Assembly: GCA_021904315.1 (NCBI GenBank)
Contig: CM038919.1
Span: 20,315,666 to 20,379,665, forward strand
DNA: 64,000 nt
Reading direction: 5' to 3'
Source of the DNA: Sphagnum magellanicum
Taxonomy: Eukaryota; Streptophyta; Sphagnopsida; Sphagnales; Sphagnaceae
Shown here: one piece after another, positions 37,164 to 48,780 of the stretch
How positions within the stretch are numbered: position 1 is the stretch's first letter
Layout of the letters: each line of letters begins with the position of its first letter
Notes under the pieces: generated by a model
What the model was told of the DNA's origin: nothing
The model's database searches: none
Seen by the model: the letters and a program-made list of their open reading frames with translations, nothing else
Position numbers and translations under genes: made by a program

Positions 37164-37420
37164 CTCTTTGGCTAACAGCTTGAGCGTCACGCTTGTATCC
37201 ATAGCTCGGCTTTTGTTGCTACTCTTTGTTTCCTTGGAAATCCTCGCTGGATCTATCTATGATCTAAACTTTGAGACAAGGATCTAAACTATAGACTAGT
37301 TGTTTTACCAAGTTCCAGTTTCGATTTCTTTCTCTTTGGCTGACAGACAGCTTGAGCATCACCACGCTTGTAAACATAAAACTCAGCTCTTGTTGTTGCT
37401 ATGCTGCTTGTTTCCTTGGG
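36927..37420. repeat. Three diverged copies of an ~85-bp segment
   Basis: Segments near 36927-37020, 37151-37235 and 37328-37420 share the order TTTCTCTTTGGCT, then CAGCTTGAGCGTCA, then GCTCTTGTTG, then TGTTTCCTTGG. They are separated by unique DNA and by a (GT)n(GA)n microsatellite (37089-37161). They look like old tandem duplications inside an intron or leader. Confidence 0.65.
37089..37161. repeat. (GT)n(GA)n compound microsatellite
   Basis: About ten GT units directly followed by about 26 GA units, uninterrupted. Confidence 0.97.
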
Positions 37421-38619
37421 GCTGATTAGATCATGAAATCCTCAATGGGATGTTATGAGATGGAACCTGATTTTGTTGATGGCATTGAGTTTTGTGGTTC
37501 CTTCTCTCCTGGTTTCCACAACCTGTTCTCAAAGTTTAGGCTTGCATTGGCATAGTTTGTGTTCCTATCTTTTGAATCTTATTGTTGCATAAACTGCACA
37601 GTCTACTTGTTTTAGTTTACCAAGTTCCAGTCTCTAGGGGTGTGCTCATGGTTTGCTTCTAGTAATCGGCTCTCTCTCTCTCTCTCTCTACTACACATAC
37701 TAACAAATCACACCCATGAATTGCTGGTATTGCATACAAGCCAAGCAATGGGGTGATTTTCAGGGTTTTTCCCTTTCTTTCTAGATTCTTCATAGTTTTT
37801 CTCTTTCAAAGCTGGCATTGTGCAGATGGTTCTCTCCTTTTCAAAAGGATTTCTGTAGCAGAGGTTGTGATTCATCTGGGCTGCTTCGAGAACCAGTTTG
37901 AATTATGGATACAAAACCTTTTGAATTGAAGGTTTTGCATGATGACCCTAATCATGCATTTGTGTCTTTGTATGCAATCTTGCCCACATCGCTATGCTTG
38001 ATGTACAATCAGATATCTGGGCTTATGCCATGAAACTTGATTTCTTTCCCATCATGTAGCACCAAGTTTTTGATGGGTGTGCTTGGGAATTGCCATGGCA
38101 AGAAAACCATATGTGGAGAGACTGGCCTTGACCACAACTTTTGCAGCATGATGCTCCTTAAGATAGATTCATGACATCATTGACTTTCTCTCCTGTGGAT
38201 TGGACCAGCAGGAAAACAATAGCAATGTATTGATGTTGACTCTCTTTTCTAAGTTGATTTTGTGATTCTGTTGATGTCTTAATTAAGTACATGACTGTTA
38301 AAAATAAGAGACCACAGAAGGAAGGGGAAGAGACAGAGTTAAAATGGAATTAATAGTCTAGTTCTGTTCTTTCCAATTGTGCAGTCTGAAGTTGGGAGGG
38401 GAGGCCATATTTTGGCCTTTTCTGACTTTTATATCCCAGAGTTTAAGCTAGAATGGACCAAGACTGTGCCAATCATCCATTTTCCATTGATTACATGACA
38501 TGGGTTTGGCAAACACTGATAGAAAGAAGACAAATTTATTGAATTTGGTCTTAGTAAAGCTTTAGAATGTGTAATATCACACTGAATCTCAAGTTATTAC
38601 AAGGTTTCACCATGAGTAG

Positions 38620-39083
38620 ATGCATTCTGGTTTTTTGACTCAAGAAAGTGTTCAAAATCAGGTTTGCTTAGCAAAGAGACAACTTGTTTGCACTTGTATC
38701 TTTCCTGCAGGTGTTGTTGATGCACCTTTCAAATCTTGCAAACCATTTTGTGAGGCTATCATGAATTTTGTGCAGGGTACTTCGCTTTTCTTTCCTTTGG
38801 ACATGCTCTACTTGATGATGCTAGGGTTACTGAGTTAATCACCATAATTAAATGCATTCTGATTTTTTTCATTTCACGAAAGTGTTCAATGTGTTGAATT
38901 GCTCAACAAAGCCACAACTTGATTGCACTTTTGTCTTCCTGCAGGTGTTGTTGATACACCTGCCACATCTTGCGAACTGTTTTGTGAGGCTATGATGCAT
39001 TTTGTGCAAGGTACACAACCTTTTTTCTTTCCCTTGAATATGCTTTACACGATGATGCAAGGGCAGCTGAGTTTGTAATGCAT
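38620..39083 (+). repeat. 232-bp tandem duplication carrying a 66-nt exon-like block
   Basis: Copies 38620-38851 and 38852 to about 39083. Each contains a TTCCTGCAG or CTTCCTGCAG acceptor, a 66-nt open block (38711-38776 and 38945-39010) and a GTAC donor. Both blocks are symmetric phase 1 and read GVVDAPFKSCKPFCEAIMNF and GVVDTPATSCELFCEAMMHF, each followed by VQG. In both copies the frame continues past the donor (FFPLDMLY versus FFPLNMLY) to a stop at a nearly matching place. I do not recognise the family. This may be a duplicated, perhaps mutually exclusive, exon of an unplaced gene, or a small terminal coding exon. Confidence 0.5.
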
Positions 39084-40253
39084 AATCTACAAAGCAAGCT
39101 CAATAAATGGACAAGAGAAAAAACAAATACAGAAAGAGAAGATAAAATCCACTATACAGAACTTTTTCCAGATTATAGGTTGCAGCCATCTATAGGAAGC
39201 AATGTAGAGATCAAAATACAAAGTTGAAGATACTGTTGTTGGTGTAATAATAGTCCTTCAAATAATAACAAGCACTCATGCAAAATGTTATGACACCAAT
39301 GTAAGTGGGAATATCTAGTCATTAATATGTTTCAAGCATGGCAGTCATGCAAAATGTTATGAAAAGTGGGAACGCTCAATTATTAATACATTTCAAGGTT
39401 GTTTTCAGAGGTCAAGTTGTGATGAACCAGATGGGATGACTACCTATGGACACATGAAAAGTAATGGAAAACAACAAACGTACCAAAAAGGTTTGATACC
39501 ACACCAACATTCCAAGCATCAATTGCAACTAACTTCCACAATATGTGGGTGTTCAAGCATGTAACTAACAGGAGTTGATGACTTGTGGGGGGAATGGAAG
39601 CCTCATTAATGTTGGTTGCCCTTGAAATAATAAATCATTTGTTTCTTACCATAAAATTGATTAGATTTTTGGGTTGTTCAAAACCCCAAGAAATGATTAG
39701 TTAATTATGTAGCAACATTGTTAAAATGAATTGGTTTAGACAAATGTGGTTTTGCAAACACTAGTCATTTAACAAAACAAATTTGAGGAGAAATTTTTTT
39801 GATGAAACATGCCCAAAGTATGCAAGGTTTTATGTAAGATCATATATGATTCAAAACACATGACTATTTAATTAATAATATGTAATGCAAGAAATGTTTG
39901 ATAGAAGTCATTTAGACAAGTAATTCTAAAGTGCATGATTAATCAAGTGTTATCAGAAGTCAACCTTGATTCCTCATGTGCATGTAATGTTTAGAAGGAA
40001 TTTACAAATTCTATCAATTTAATTATTGTATTTACTATATGAATTGTTACAATTGAAATTTCGGTTTTCATGGAAACAATATATTCTACATCCCTAACCA
40101 TCTGAATCATCCACATTTAGAGCGCATTTCATGACTAAATAATCAAATTATATACACTAAGTCCACCAAGTGTTGTATTTGAGAGCATGTAGTTCTGCAT
40201 TTGGTGATCAACTGCTGAAGATGGATGGGTAGCAGGACACTGGGCAAGAGCAG
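39084..40253. other. AT-rich spacer upstream of NAA60
   Basis: No supportable exon. A short duplicated segment (CATGCAAAATGTTATGA, near 39278 and 39346) is followed each time by AAGTGGGAA and ATTAATA. Confidence 0.5.
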
Positions 40254-42655
40254 ATGCACCATTACTTCTATAACGTGCAACAGGAGCTCATGCGGCAGAG
40301 TGGCAGTGTGCCTGGCTACACAGTAGGGATGATGCCAGTCCCAGGTTCTTCCTCCAGCTCTGGCACTAGTGGATTTGTGCCCTCAACTACAGCACCAGGG
40401 GTGCCGATTATAAGCCACCCTCCAGCCATTACGTATCGTCCAATCCGGCCTTCAGATCTGGAAGTTTTGCAAGAGATCCATGAGGCATTGTTTCCAATCA
40501 AGTAAGTTGGTAGCTGATACCTATCACCACTTGTCTATTCTCAATCTGCATATGCTGTTGGTGTCTTCAGTTTGCTTGTCTATCTCCCTCTTGACAAGCA
40601 ATGGATTCATTGCAGAATGAGTCCTTTTTATGAGGATGTCATCAGGATGTGTTTCTAAATTACTGAATAACTCAGTGATTGCGTGTACTGTAATGTCTCG
40701 CTTTAGTTGTAAGTGTTAAGGAGTTCTCCCTTATTTAGGTTAGCTGCTTTTTATTGGTGCCACATCTGAACATATGATGCTTTGAATCAGGTATGAAGCT
40801 GAGTTTTTTATGAATGTGGTCCATGGCAAAGGGATCATATCATGGGCAGCTGTGGACAGTAATAGATCAGATTTGCAATGTGATGAGTTAATCGGGTTTG
40901 TCACAGCACGTGTTGTTACTGCAACAGAAGGCGAGGTGGGTTATTTTACTCAATTTCGCCTTCACCTTAGTGCATTGCAGTTTGGACTCTTGTTAATCAG
41001 CTTCTACATTGCTGAAAAAGGACAGCAGCAACTATTTCTATGCTGCTGAAAGTTTTGAAAAAATGTTTTCAATCTTGAACTGTGTTTTCTCACTAGAAAA
41101 ATTGTTTGCTCAATATTTGCTTCAAATATACCAGATCTGAAAGAATTTGCAATATGTCCAGGCTGAGTACATCTTTGTCCTCAGACTTTTCTGTCAGTCT
41201 GTGCTGTCAGGTAGTATTTCCAATGTATGTGATAAGTCATGCTCTGGATAAATAGGTCAACTGCAAAAGATCTGTAGAGGAAGAATGTCATGTGTTGTCG
41301 CAGCTGTCATGACTCTCATCCTTATATTCTCAAATCTTTAAGAATATCCATTGCCAAAGTGAACAGGAGGACACAGAGTAAACTGTGTCCAAAGGGTTTG
41401 TCAGGGAATGGGACATAGTAATGTATCTCCTTGTTTCTGAGAATTTTTTTGGGTAGATTCTTCTGTTTGTAGGTCTGAAAACTGTTCTAAAGCATATTGT
41501 CTGTAATCACAGATAGATGGAGCAAAAAGAAAGTTTGATATCTTTGAAGAGGGCCTTGCAACAGTGGATGTATGGAATATTGTGCCAAGATACTCTGCCC
41601 ATAGTTTTGTTCATGAAGACTAGACTAGCAATGAAAACCAAGGGATGCTGTAATATTGATGCTACCTTGCATGATTCTGCAGCACAAGGCATTGTGAGAA
41701 AATGGATGGCTAGGTCATTTCCAAAAACCATTCCTGTGGTTTGATGTCTATCATGATGGTCCATGTGCTGCCTGCATTTGGATCCTAAGTATGTTGGTGC
41801 AAACAGCTGAATGGGGAGGCCCAATTTTCATGGTGGTGTGTAGGAGTCAGACATGCTGGGGTGTGAGATGCTGAAGACTGAAAGGTCACTCATTTACATT
41901 CTAACTCTTGGTGTGATCAAGCCATATCGCAATTGTGGCATTGGTACGAAGCCTTAAACCTTCAGCTACATTTTGTTTTGTTGGTTAGGCAGGGACATGT
42001 GGCATAACCGGAGAAAATGATTGTTAAGCTTTATCCAGAGTGGCACTCTTCTCTGGTAATCATAGAGCTGCTTATTTTGCACTCGTCAGCAATCCAGACA
42101 CTTAGGAAGTTGGTAATACCTAGGGAGCTCTTGTGTATGTTGGTGAGCAGTATTGTAACATAAAATTGAGTGGCAAGGCGACTTGCATGTTGCACTGGGT
42201 TCAAGAATCTTTGGATGTTTCTGTTTGTTGGTTGCAGCATCTGCACTGGTGTGGGAGGTGATACACTATGCATCTCGCATCTCAACTTGTAGAGCAGTGT
42301 ATCTGCATGTGATATCATACAACCAGTCTGCTATACATTTTTATCAGAAGAACATGTTTCATTGCCTGCGAAGGCTTCACAATTTTTACTGCATTGAAGG
42401 CCGCTATTATGATGCTTACCTTTATGTATATTATGTCAATGGTGGACGCTCACCATGCTCTGCTGTGTATCCTCAACACCTGAAGTACGGAGTGCTTTGT
42501 CTTTCAGTTGATAATGTGCTGTGTTTATTGCAAAGGCAATGTCATACCCTGTAGAACTGCGACTCCTTAACTGTCCTTGTGTCAGTGACCTTTTGACAGT
42601 GTTCACAGGATATGTCCGGAGTTTCTTCACATCGATGGCATCAAGGCTCTTCTAA
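40254..42655 (+). CDS. NAA60: NAA60-type N-alpha-acetyltransferase (GNAT family)
   Basis: Five exons: 40254-40501, 40791-40935, 41844-41943, 42238-42466, 42586-42655 (792 nt, 263 aa), all in phase. NAA60 (NatF) acetylates the N-termini of membrane proteins facing the cytosol; the Arabidopsis relative is MCC1-like. Signature blocks: ITYRPIRPSDLEVLQEIHEALFPIKYEAEFF, split across the first junction; SWAAVDSN and DELIGFVTARVV; SLIYILTLGVIKPYRNCGIA with the acetyl-CoA loop R160-x-x-G163-x-A165; YLHVISYNQSAIHFYQK; FHCLRRLHNFY; and VNGGRSPCS. The end, GYVRSFFTSMASRLF, is an amphipathic tail like the one that tethers the family to membranes. The first ~60 residues are a Ser/Pro-rich extension; an in-frame stop lies just upstream of the chosen ATG unless another exon is spliced in. 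The last intron has U12-type signals. Confidence 0.92.
42467..42585 (+). other. Probable U12-type (minor spliceosome) intron of NAA60
   Basis: The 119-nt intron starts GTATCCTCAA, close to the U12 donor consensus RTATCCTTT. It carries ACTCCTTAACT about 12-22 nt before the acceptor, close to the U12 branch-site consensus TTCCTTAAC. It ends in TCAG with only a short pyrimidine stretch. The phase (2) joins SPCSAV to DLLTVF, matching the family alignment. Confidence 0.75.
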
Positions 42656-44400
42656 AGCCAAGTGTGTAGGATACTTTGCAAAGCTATGAAGGAGTTGGTG
42701 CACCCACAAGGCAACCCAGGGTACATCATAAAGAATTGGAGCTGAAGATCATGAGTCCTGTCCACCTTGGACCTTGTTGAGCATGTTGGTGTAAACATGG
42801 GATTCATCCACACCCTGTCATGGGTACAACCAAACTCTAATGGGTGGTATGGATTGATGAAAGAATTAATGAGTTGCAAAGTATCAACATTGAACAAATG
42901 GACCAAGCCATGGGTTAGCCATGGTTCTTACAGGTAATTTCTTTACTATGTAGTGTATGTCATGCTGCTTTGAGACATGCTCGTATTTAATGACCAATTG
43001 TAGAGAGCTAAATTCTAGGTTCTGGTTTTTCTACTGTGGATGGAACATGTGTTAGTTCTGTTCAGTCATGCTAATGTATGCAGTCTCATAGCCCTTCTCA
43101 GCATCTCAGTCTGTGTCCTGCCATCTTTTGCTATTCCTTTTCTTTCTCTTTGGTATCTCTTTTGTGAATGGAGCAAAATTGAATTGTAAGAGTTATAGGA
43201 TGGATATTCAATGGAATACAATGGGTTTGGACTGGTTAGTAATGTTTCTTCATTGTTTACTGTACCAATGTGACTAGTTATCGGGTTGGTTGTTTGCTAA
43301 GGCATTGTAGCACACCCTCTGTAACGAAAACCCTTTTTTGTTGTTCCGTAAATTGTTTTCTTATTGCTGTTCTGGTGCATCACTAATTTCACTGGTTTGG
43401 TATCTAATGTTTGCTAGTCTTACATTGCTGTATGGAAAGCCTAAACCCAAAAACTGTCTTGTAGGATCAACAGCGGTTCATTTTGTGCAAGTACTAAACT
43501 AATGTACAATTGACAACATATCCATTTTTCTGTGAGTTTCTATCATGTAATTTGTATGCAAATCATTTATCCTCAACATCAAATCTAACATCAAACCCTA
43601 AAATCTAGCAGCTGAAAAATCCAGCCACCTGGGTGGAATTGAGCTTGGAGGTGGAAAACTGTTGAGGAGACAACCACAAAAGGGTTCTTGTGACAACATC
43701 AGGAAGATCTAATGGTCAAATTACTCATTGTAGCTTGAACAAAAGTTGCCAAAAAAGGTTTTGAAATTTTGCAGTTGAAGTTGTCATCAGATTGTAAAGC
43801 ATCATCGCATTTTAAGGGACGCCGAAGAGTCTTCAAAAAGGCATGGATTTGTGCAGCAGCTTGCAATAATAGTGAGATGCCTTTCTTGGTCGTGGGGATG
43901 CGTAGAAATACAGAAAGCCAGCAAAGGCCACTTTATGGGCTTCAGTTCGGACACTACTGAGGCCACTTTTGTGGTCTCAATGTTGCTTCAGGAAATTGAT
44001 CGCGCTCCTGGTCGGCTCTTCTCCTGAGCAATGTTTTTGTTTTTTTGTTTTCGGTTCCGGCGAATTTTCACACCGCGGCGACAAAAGACAGAAATCCATT
44101 GCGAATTGAACAAGGGTTTTTTTTTTTTTGGGGGGGGGGGGGAGGGGAACAATTACACAAAAGTTTTTTGCTCAAGACGTCTTTTCCAGAAGTTAGAAGT
44201 CGCCTTTTTGAGACAATGAGTTTCCTGTAGGTCGCCAGAACTAGGCAGGATTCCCAGAAAAAAAATCTACTTTCTTCTTGTCTCTCTCTCTAGCTCAATT
44301 TGGCTCATTCCTCTTGTGGATGATCGTCGCCAGTCCACCTACTTGACAAAAATGAGTAACAAACCCTGCTCCTGACTCGAAGATTTGGTGCCGATTTAGT
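42656..44400. other. NAA60 3' region and spacer
   Basis: Gene-like composition with probable 3' UTR. An open frame at 43769-43960 shows no family resemblance. A run of T then G (44117-44142) and CT-rich DNA near 44280 follow. Nothing else I can support. Confidence 0.5.
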
Positions 44401-44426
44401 TCAGCGATATTCTTCCTCGCTTTCTC

Positions 44427-46880
44427 TTGTGCTTGAATGCGCGTTTGCTTAGAACTTTACATTACCTTCTCCTTCAAGTATTTGTTGAACCCAAGTGCTG
44501 CAGTTTCTGTGTAATACGGATCCTGTTCTGTGGAAACCATCATCAGCCATTTTCCTGGGGGACAGATTCTTACCCTCCATCATCATCATCATCAGCAGCA
44601 GCAGCAGCAAGTGATCATCGCACTATTTCAGCTACTCCCTTCCATCACACAAGGTATGCCTCTGCTCCTGTCCTCATTTTCTAACACGCTAGGAGTCTGC
44701 TGTAATTAAAGAAAAATTTGGGCGTTATGGATTGCCAAGTATGTGAAAGGATTCCTGTGACAGGTTATCTATCTTCATCGATTTGTAACTGTCCCAAAGT
44801 CAAGGATGAAGCCATGGGCTAGCTTATTGTGGTTGTGCTAGATGCTGTATACCCATGCTATCCAACCCAGCTACTACTATGAGGATTCATAGATAAACCG
44901 GCCATTGAAAAGCATTAGGGTTTGCAAGTCGTTGAGGGGGGAAGGGACGATCCAACTTAGCAGTTGTTAGAAGACTTGCAGGTTCAGAAAGGAAGAGTCC
45001 TTAGGGCTATAAGAGTGAAGAGACACCATGTTACACTTGGTATCTAGAGACTATGCCATGTCAATCTTTCTTGCTCTTGAAGGAGACCAAAAACCCTAAA
45101 ACCTGACCATGATTGATGGGTGTTGTCTTTTCACCTGCAACTCCTGGGTAAATTTGTGAACCATGCATGGCAACAATTGATGGATTCCACAATAACATAT
45201 GATCCCAACAATTTTTTTTATGTCAAGTTAGATAGAGATTTTTGTATGGAAGTGTCATGTAATGAAAGCAATCTTGTGTTGGACATTTTGCCAGAGTCAG
45301 TAGAGTGTTCAATATCGAAGCAGATTTAGTCATTATGTGTCTCACAAGAGAGCCTTTTAAAGCAATTTTTTCTCATTTACAGATTCTCACCATTGACTGC
45401 CTGCCTTCACCTGCTTTGTTAGGGGACTATTACAATGTGTAAAAGCACTGGGTTCATGTAGGTTGAAGCATGGTGTTGGCGCAAGGGTTACTACTGTGTG
45501 CTTACACTGTGACCACCATTGCTGTTCTCAAACGTGCTGGTTGGATAACGTATGTATCTTTTTCCCTTTGTCTCTCTCTCTTTTTTCAGGCCATGATGAA
45601 GCCTGTAGCTTCATGAATAGGCTTTATGTCAATCTTTCTATTACCATATATGAAGCAGCAGTAGGGCTGATTGATCTCTGGTGCCATATGCTATTTAAAC
45701 TTTACAAAATCAAGCTGAAATTCTAATAGAACATATATTTTTGGGTGGCTTAGAAAAGCTCGATCATATGGAGATCTGTGATCTAATGGATGTCATTAGA
45801 CTTACATATCCTAGAAGCCATGATTGTAATGGGCTTTGTGCACCATCAAACAATGCAGAGTACATCCTCGGAATGTGAAGAATGAGAGGGTGCGAAAGGT
45901 GTTTGAGGCTGCCATTAGTTTGGGTGATACCATTGTCTGTAAGGTAACTTTACACTATTCTCTGCCTTCAATGTACTGAATGACCAGAGTTAACTTATGA
46001 CTCTAGGATTGCTCTCTTAGTGATTTTCAATTGGTTGCATTGATGAAGTGATGCAATGTGTAGAGACTAGGGCAGAAAATTTATTTCCATTTTACAAGTA
46101 GTATTTAAACTAATTTGATGTGTGGTTGCCATAGTCATAAGCATCAAATTGAACTACAAATTCTTTCTTCTGTTATTGCAGTCAGTTGAGATGATTGATT
46201 TGATCAAGGGGCGAGGGTCTGAAGATGGAAGGTAGCAACTCATCCCCATCCCTTTGTTGGGTTCTTGGCAGCCATGGAAAACATATGTTACATCTTCCTT
46301 ATCCCAAATATATCCACTATCTTGATGTACTTTGAGAGCTCCAATATATGTGGAGTCTAATTTGCAATTTTTTTGTTAGGATCAAGTGACCATCTGGGAA
46401 GATGGTGTGCTGTCAATATTTCCACCTGATGCATTGCAGCCTTGCAGACTTGGTACCTTCCATAATGGCCTATGTTTTCTTGTAAAGAATTGGAACTTAC
46501 ATAAGCATTAGATGTGGTAAGAATATCTATCTTCTGTGCATGTAGAAAGTCATTGAAGTGTAATGCTCCAAGTATGCTCCAGGACCCCACTTACCATGGT
46601 CTGTGTTCTGTACTTTGTGAGTGGTTGCAAGTGCTTGGAAGCTGTACCTGCAGATTTCCATCAGCTCAATGCGGGATAATGTAACAAATTTGTTTGTGTC
46701 GTCTTACTGTTGCTTGAGAACTATGATACTACATGATGCTCCAGTTATGGGCACTTCGACAAACATACTGGGGACTCTCATCCAGTATAAGTTGAGCTTA
46801 ACCAGTGTGCAGGAGGTAAGTATAGAGGATGGTACTGCTGTCCGTGCCTTCTGCCGCGTGAACAAGGGCAGAGCCTGAGG
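44427..46880 (+). other. Exon-like blocks of an unrecognised, possibly degenerate gene
   Basis: Several blocks have good splice signals. 44427-44653 is an open leader with Ser and Ala runs, ending at CACAAG before GTATGC. 45462-45549 reads LKHGVGARVTTVCLHC. 45590 onward reads GHDEACSFMNRLYVNLSITI. 45859-45943 reads VHPRNVKNERVRKVFEAAIS then LGDTIVCK. 46182-46231 reads SVEMIDLIKGRGSEDG. 46621 onward reads AWKLYLQISISSMRDN. The blocks at 45859 and 46182 join in phase and look most like real coding sequence. I cannot name the family, and stops between blocks prevent a single continuous model. It could be a gene with unusual splicing or a decaying copy. Confidence 0.3.
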
Positions 46881-48094
46881 TTGAGGGTGGAAGGCACTGA
46901 CAGCAATGCCTTCTCCTTCATAACAAATAGCAATGCCTTCTCCTTCATGATACCTTCATAACAAACTGTCAGATCACGTATGTTGGTTGAAGGTCAAACC
47001 GTCAAAATCAATGCTCCTAGAATACATGAAGGATATATCATCTGAGAAGAATATGGGCAAACAGTCAGGATTGCATTTATTCTTATCAATTCCTTAGCTT
47101 CACCTCTGCATAAGGGAAGAGATGTATTTGCTAATGCTTTGCTTAGTGCTTTGCTAGTTTGCTTTCTATTGCTGCTTACTGGAAGTTGAAGTAGCCGATG
47201 ATTCACATTCCAGGAATTTGACATCAGTTTAGTAAATCAGACCTCATAATCATGGAGAGCAGCAATGGACATTGCAACCCTGCTTTTGACACCTCTGTTG
47301 ATTTCTTCAGCATGCCAAGACAAATTTTACAGCTTTCCAGCCCGATTTCCATACTTGCTGTACATTTTGACTCTGACCTTGAAATGGGGCAAATTTCTGG
47401 AAGTGTTAATTTTTGAGCTCAATTTTGGAACCTAATTCTATCGCATGGTGGATTTTTTGTTTTAGCCCGTTCTTTTTATTTCACTTTTTTAATTTCTCAA
47501 TTGTTACAATAACCAAGAAACTTTGCAACAACCGAAGAGCTTCCAAAAAACAATGTATGTGCACGCATTTGCTGTGGTAAAAGAGAGTTTCAATTTTATG
47601 TTATCACTACATTATTCAATCCACTTTTGCAGGTTTACGGGTGGGGATATTGGAAGAATTAACATTATTCCTTGTATGCAATAAAACACTAATAGAAGTT
47701 GAAATGGAAATTGTTGTTGGGCATGTTCTAAGGTGCATTAAGCCAGGGGTTGCATATTGCAAAAAAACCATTTTGATTAACAAAAATGATGTCTTATTAC
47801 ATCTCATAATTTGATGCATGCATCGTATTATAACAATGATAAATACATTACTTTATGACAATACAAAAAGTTTAAAATGGGATTGAAAATTTATATACAT
47901 TTAAAATTATCTATAAAATCATGACCCATTCAGCCTTTCTTTCAAGCCTAGTTGGCACCCTATTCATCTCGTCATGCCCTTTTTTATGTTATTTATGGAG
48001 TCCCAAATATTCATGACCAAACATCGAAACTCAACATGAGACTCACAAAGGGGCAACCAATCACAATTGAGAGTTGCTCAATTAAGTCTATGAT
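46881..48094. other. Spacer
   Basis: Mixed composition to about 47380, then AT-rich. No exon, RNA gene or clear repeat that I can support. Confidence 0.5.
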
Positions 48095-48780
48095 GTTACA
48101 TGGGTTTTTTTAATTGTAGGGTTATAGGTTTAAAGTTATAGGGTTTAGATGTTAGGGTTTTAGGTTAGGGTTAAAATTGAGGTTTTGGGGTTGAAGTTTA
48201 GTTGAAAAGGTTCTTGGGTTTTTGGGCTTATATTTAAGGTTTAGGTTTTGGGTTTTAGTGTTTGGTGTTTAGGTTTTGGGATTTTAAGGTTTATGTTAAA
48301 AGTTTTTAGGGTTTAGGTTATAGAGTTCAATTTCTAGGGTTTAGGGTTTGGGGTTTTTTAATTGAGACTTTAGGGTTTAAGTTATAGGGTTTGATTTTTA
48401 GAATTTAAAGTTTGGGTTTTGGGTTTTTGGGTTTGACCTTTAAGGTATAAGTTTAAAGTTTAAGCTTTTTATTTTGGTTTTTAGGGTTTAAATTTGAAGT
48501 TTTTTAGGTTTTTAGAATATAGGTTTTAGGGTTTGATTTTAAAATTTTAAGGTTTAAGGTTTAAGTTTTAAAGGTATGGTTTGTGCCCATGTAAAATGTT
48601 GAAGTTATAAACTACTTTCTACAGTTGGGGTTAGGGACCATGGTTTAAGTTATGGATTAAAATTTTCTGACAAACCAAATTTTAGGGTTAGGGTTTGTGT
48701 GTATTTAGAATGATCAAGGGCTAGGGTCAGTGTAAAAAACTGATGCAAAAGGGTTAGGGTTTTGATGTAAGCTAGGTAGA
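48095..48780. repeat. Degenerate interstitial telomere-like region
   Basis: Dense, imperfect TTTAGGG and TTTAGGTT units on the plus strand (for example near 48145, 48300, 48337, 48370 and 48680), drifting to TTTTGGG and TTTAAGG. No longer-period unit is evident, unlike the minisatellite at 6745. It has the look of an old telomere-sequence insertion or expansion that has decayed. Confidence 0.75.
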
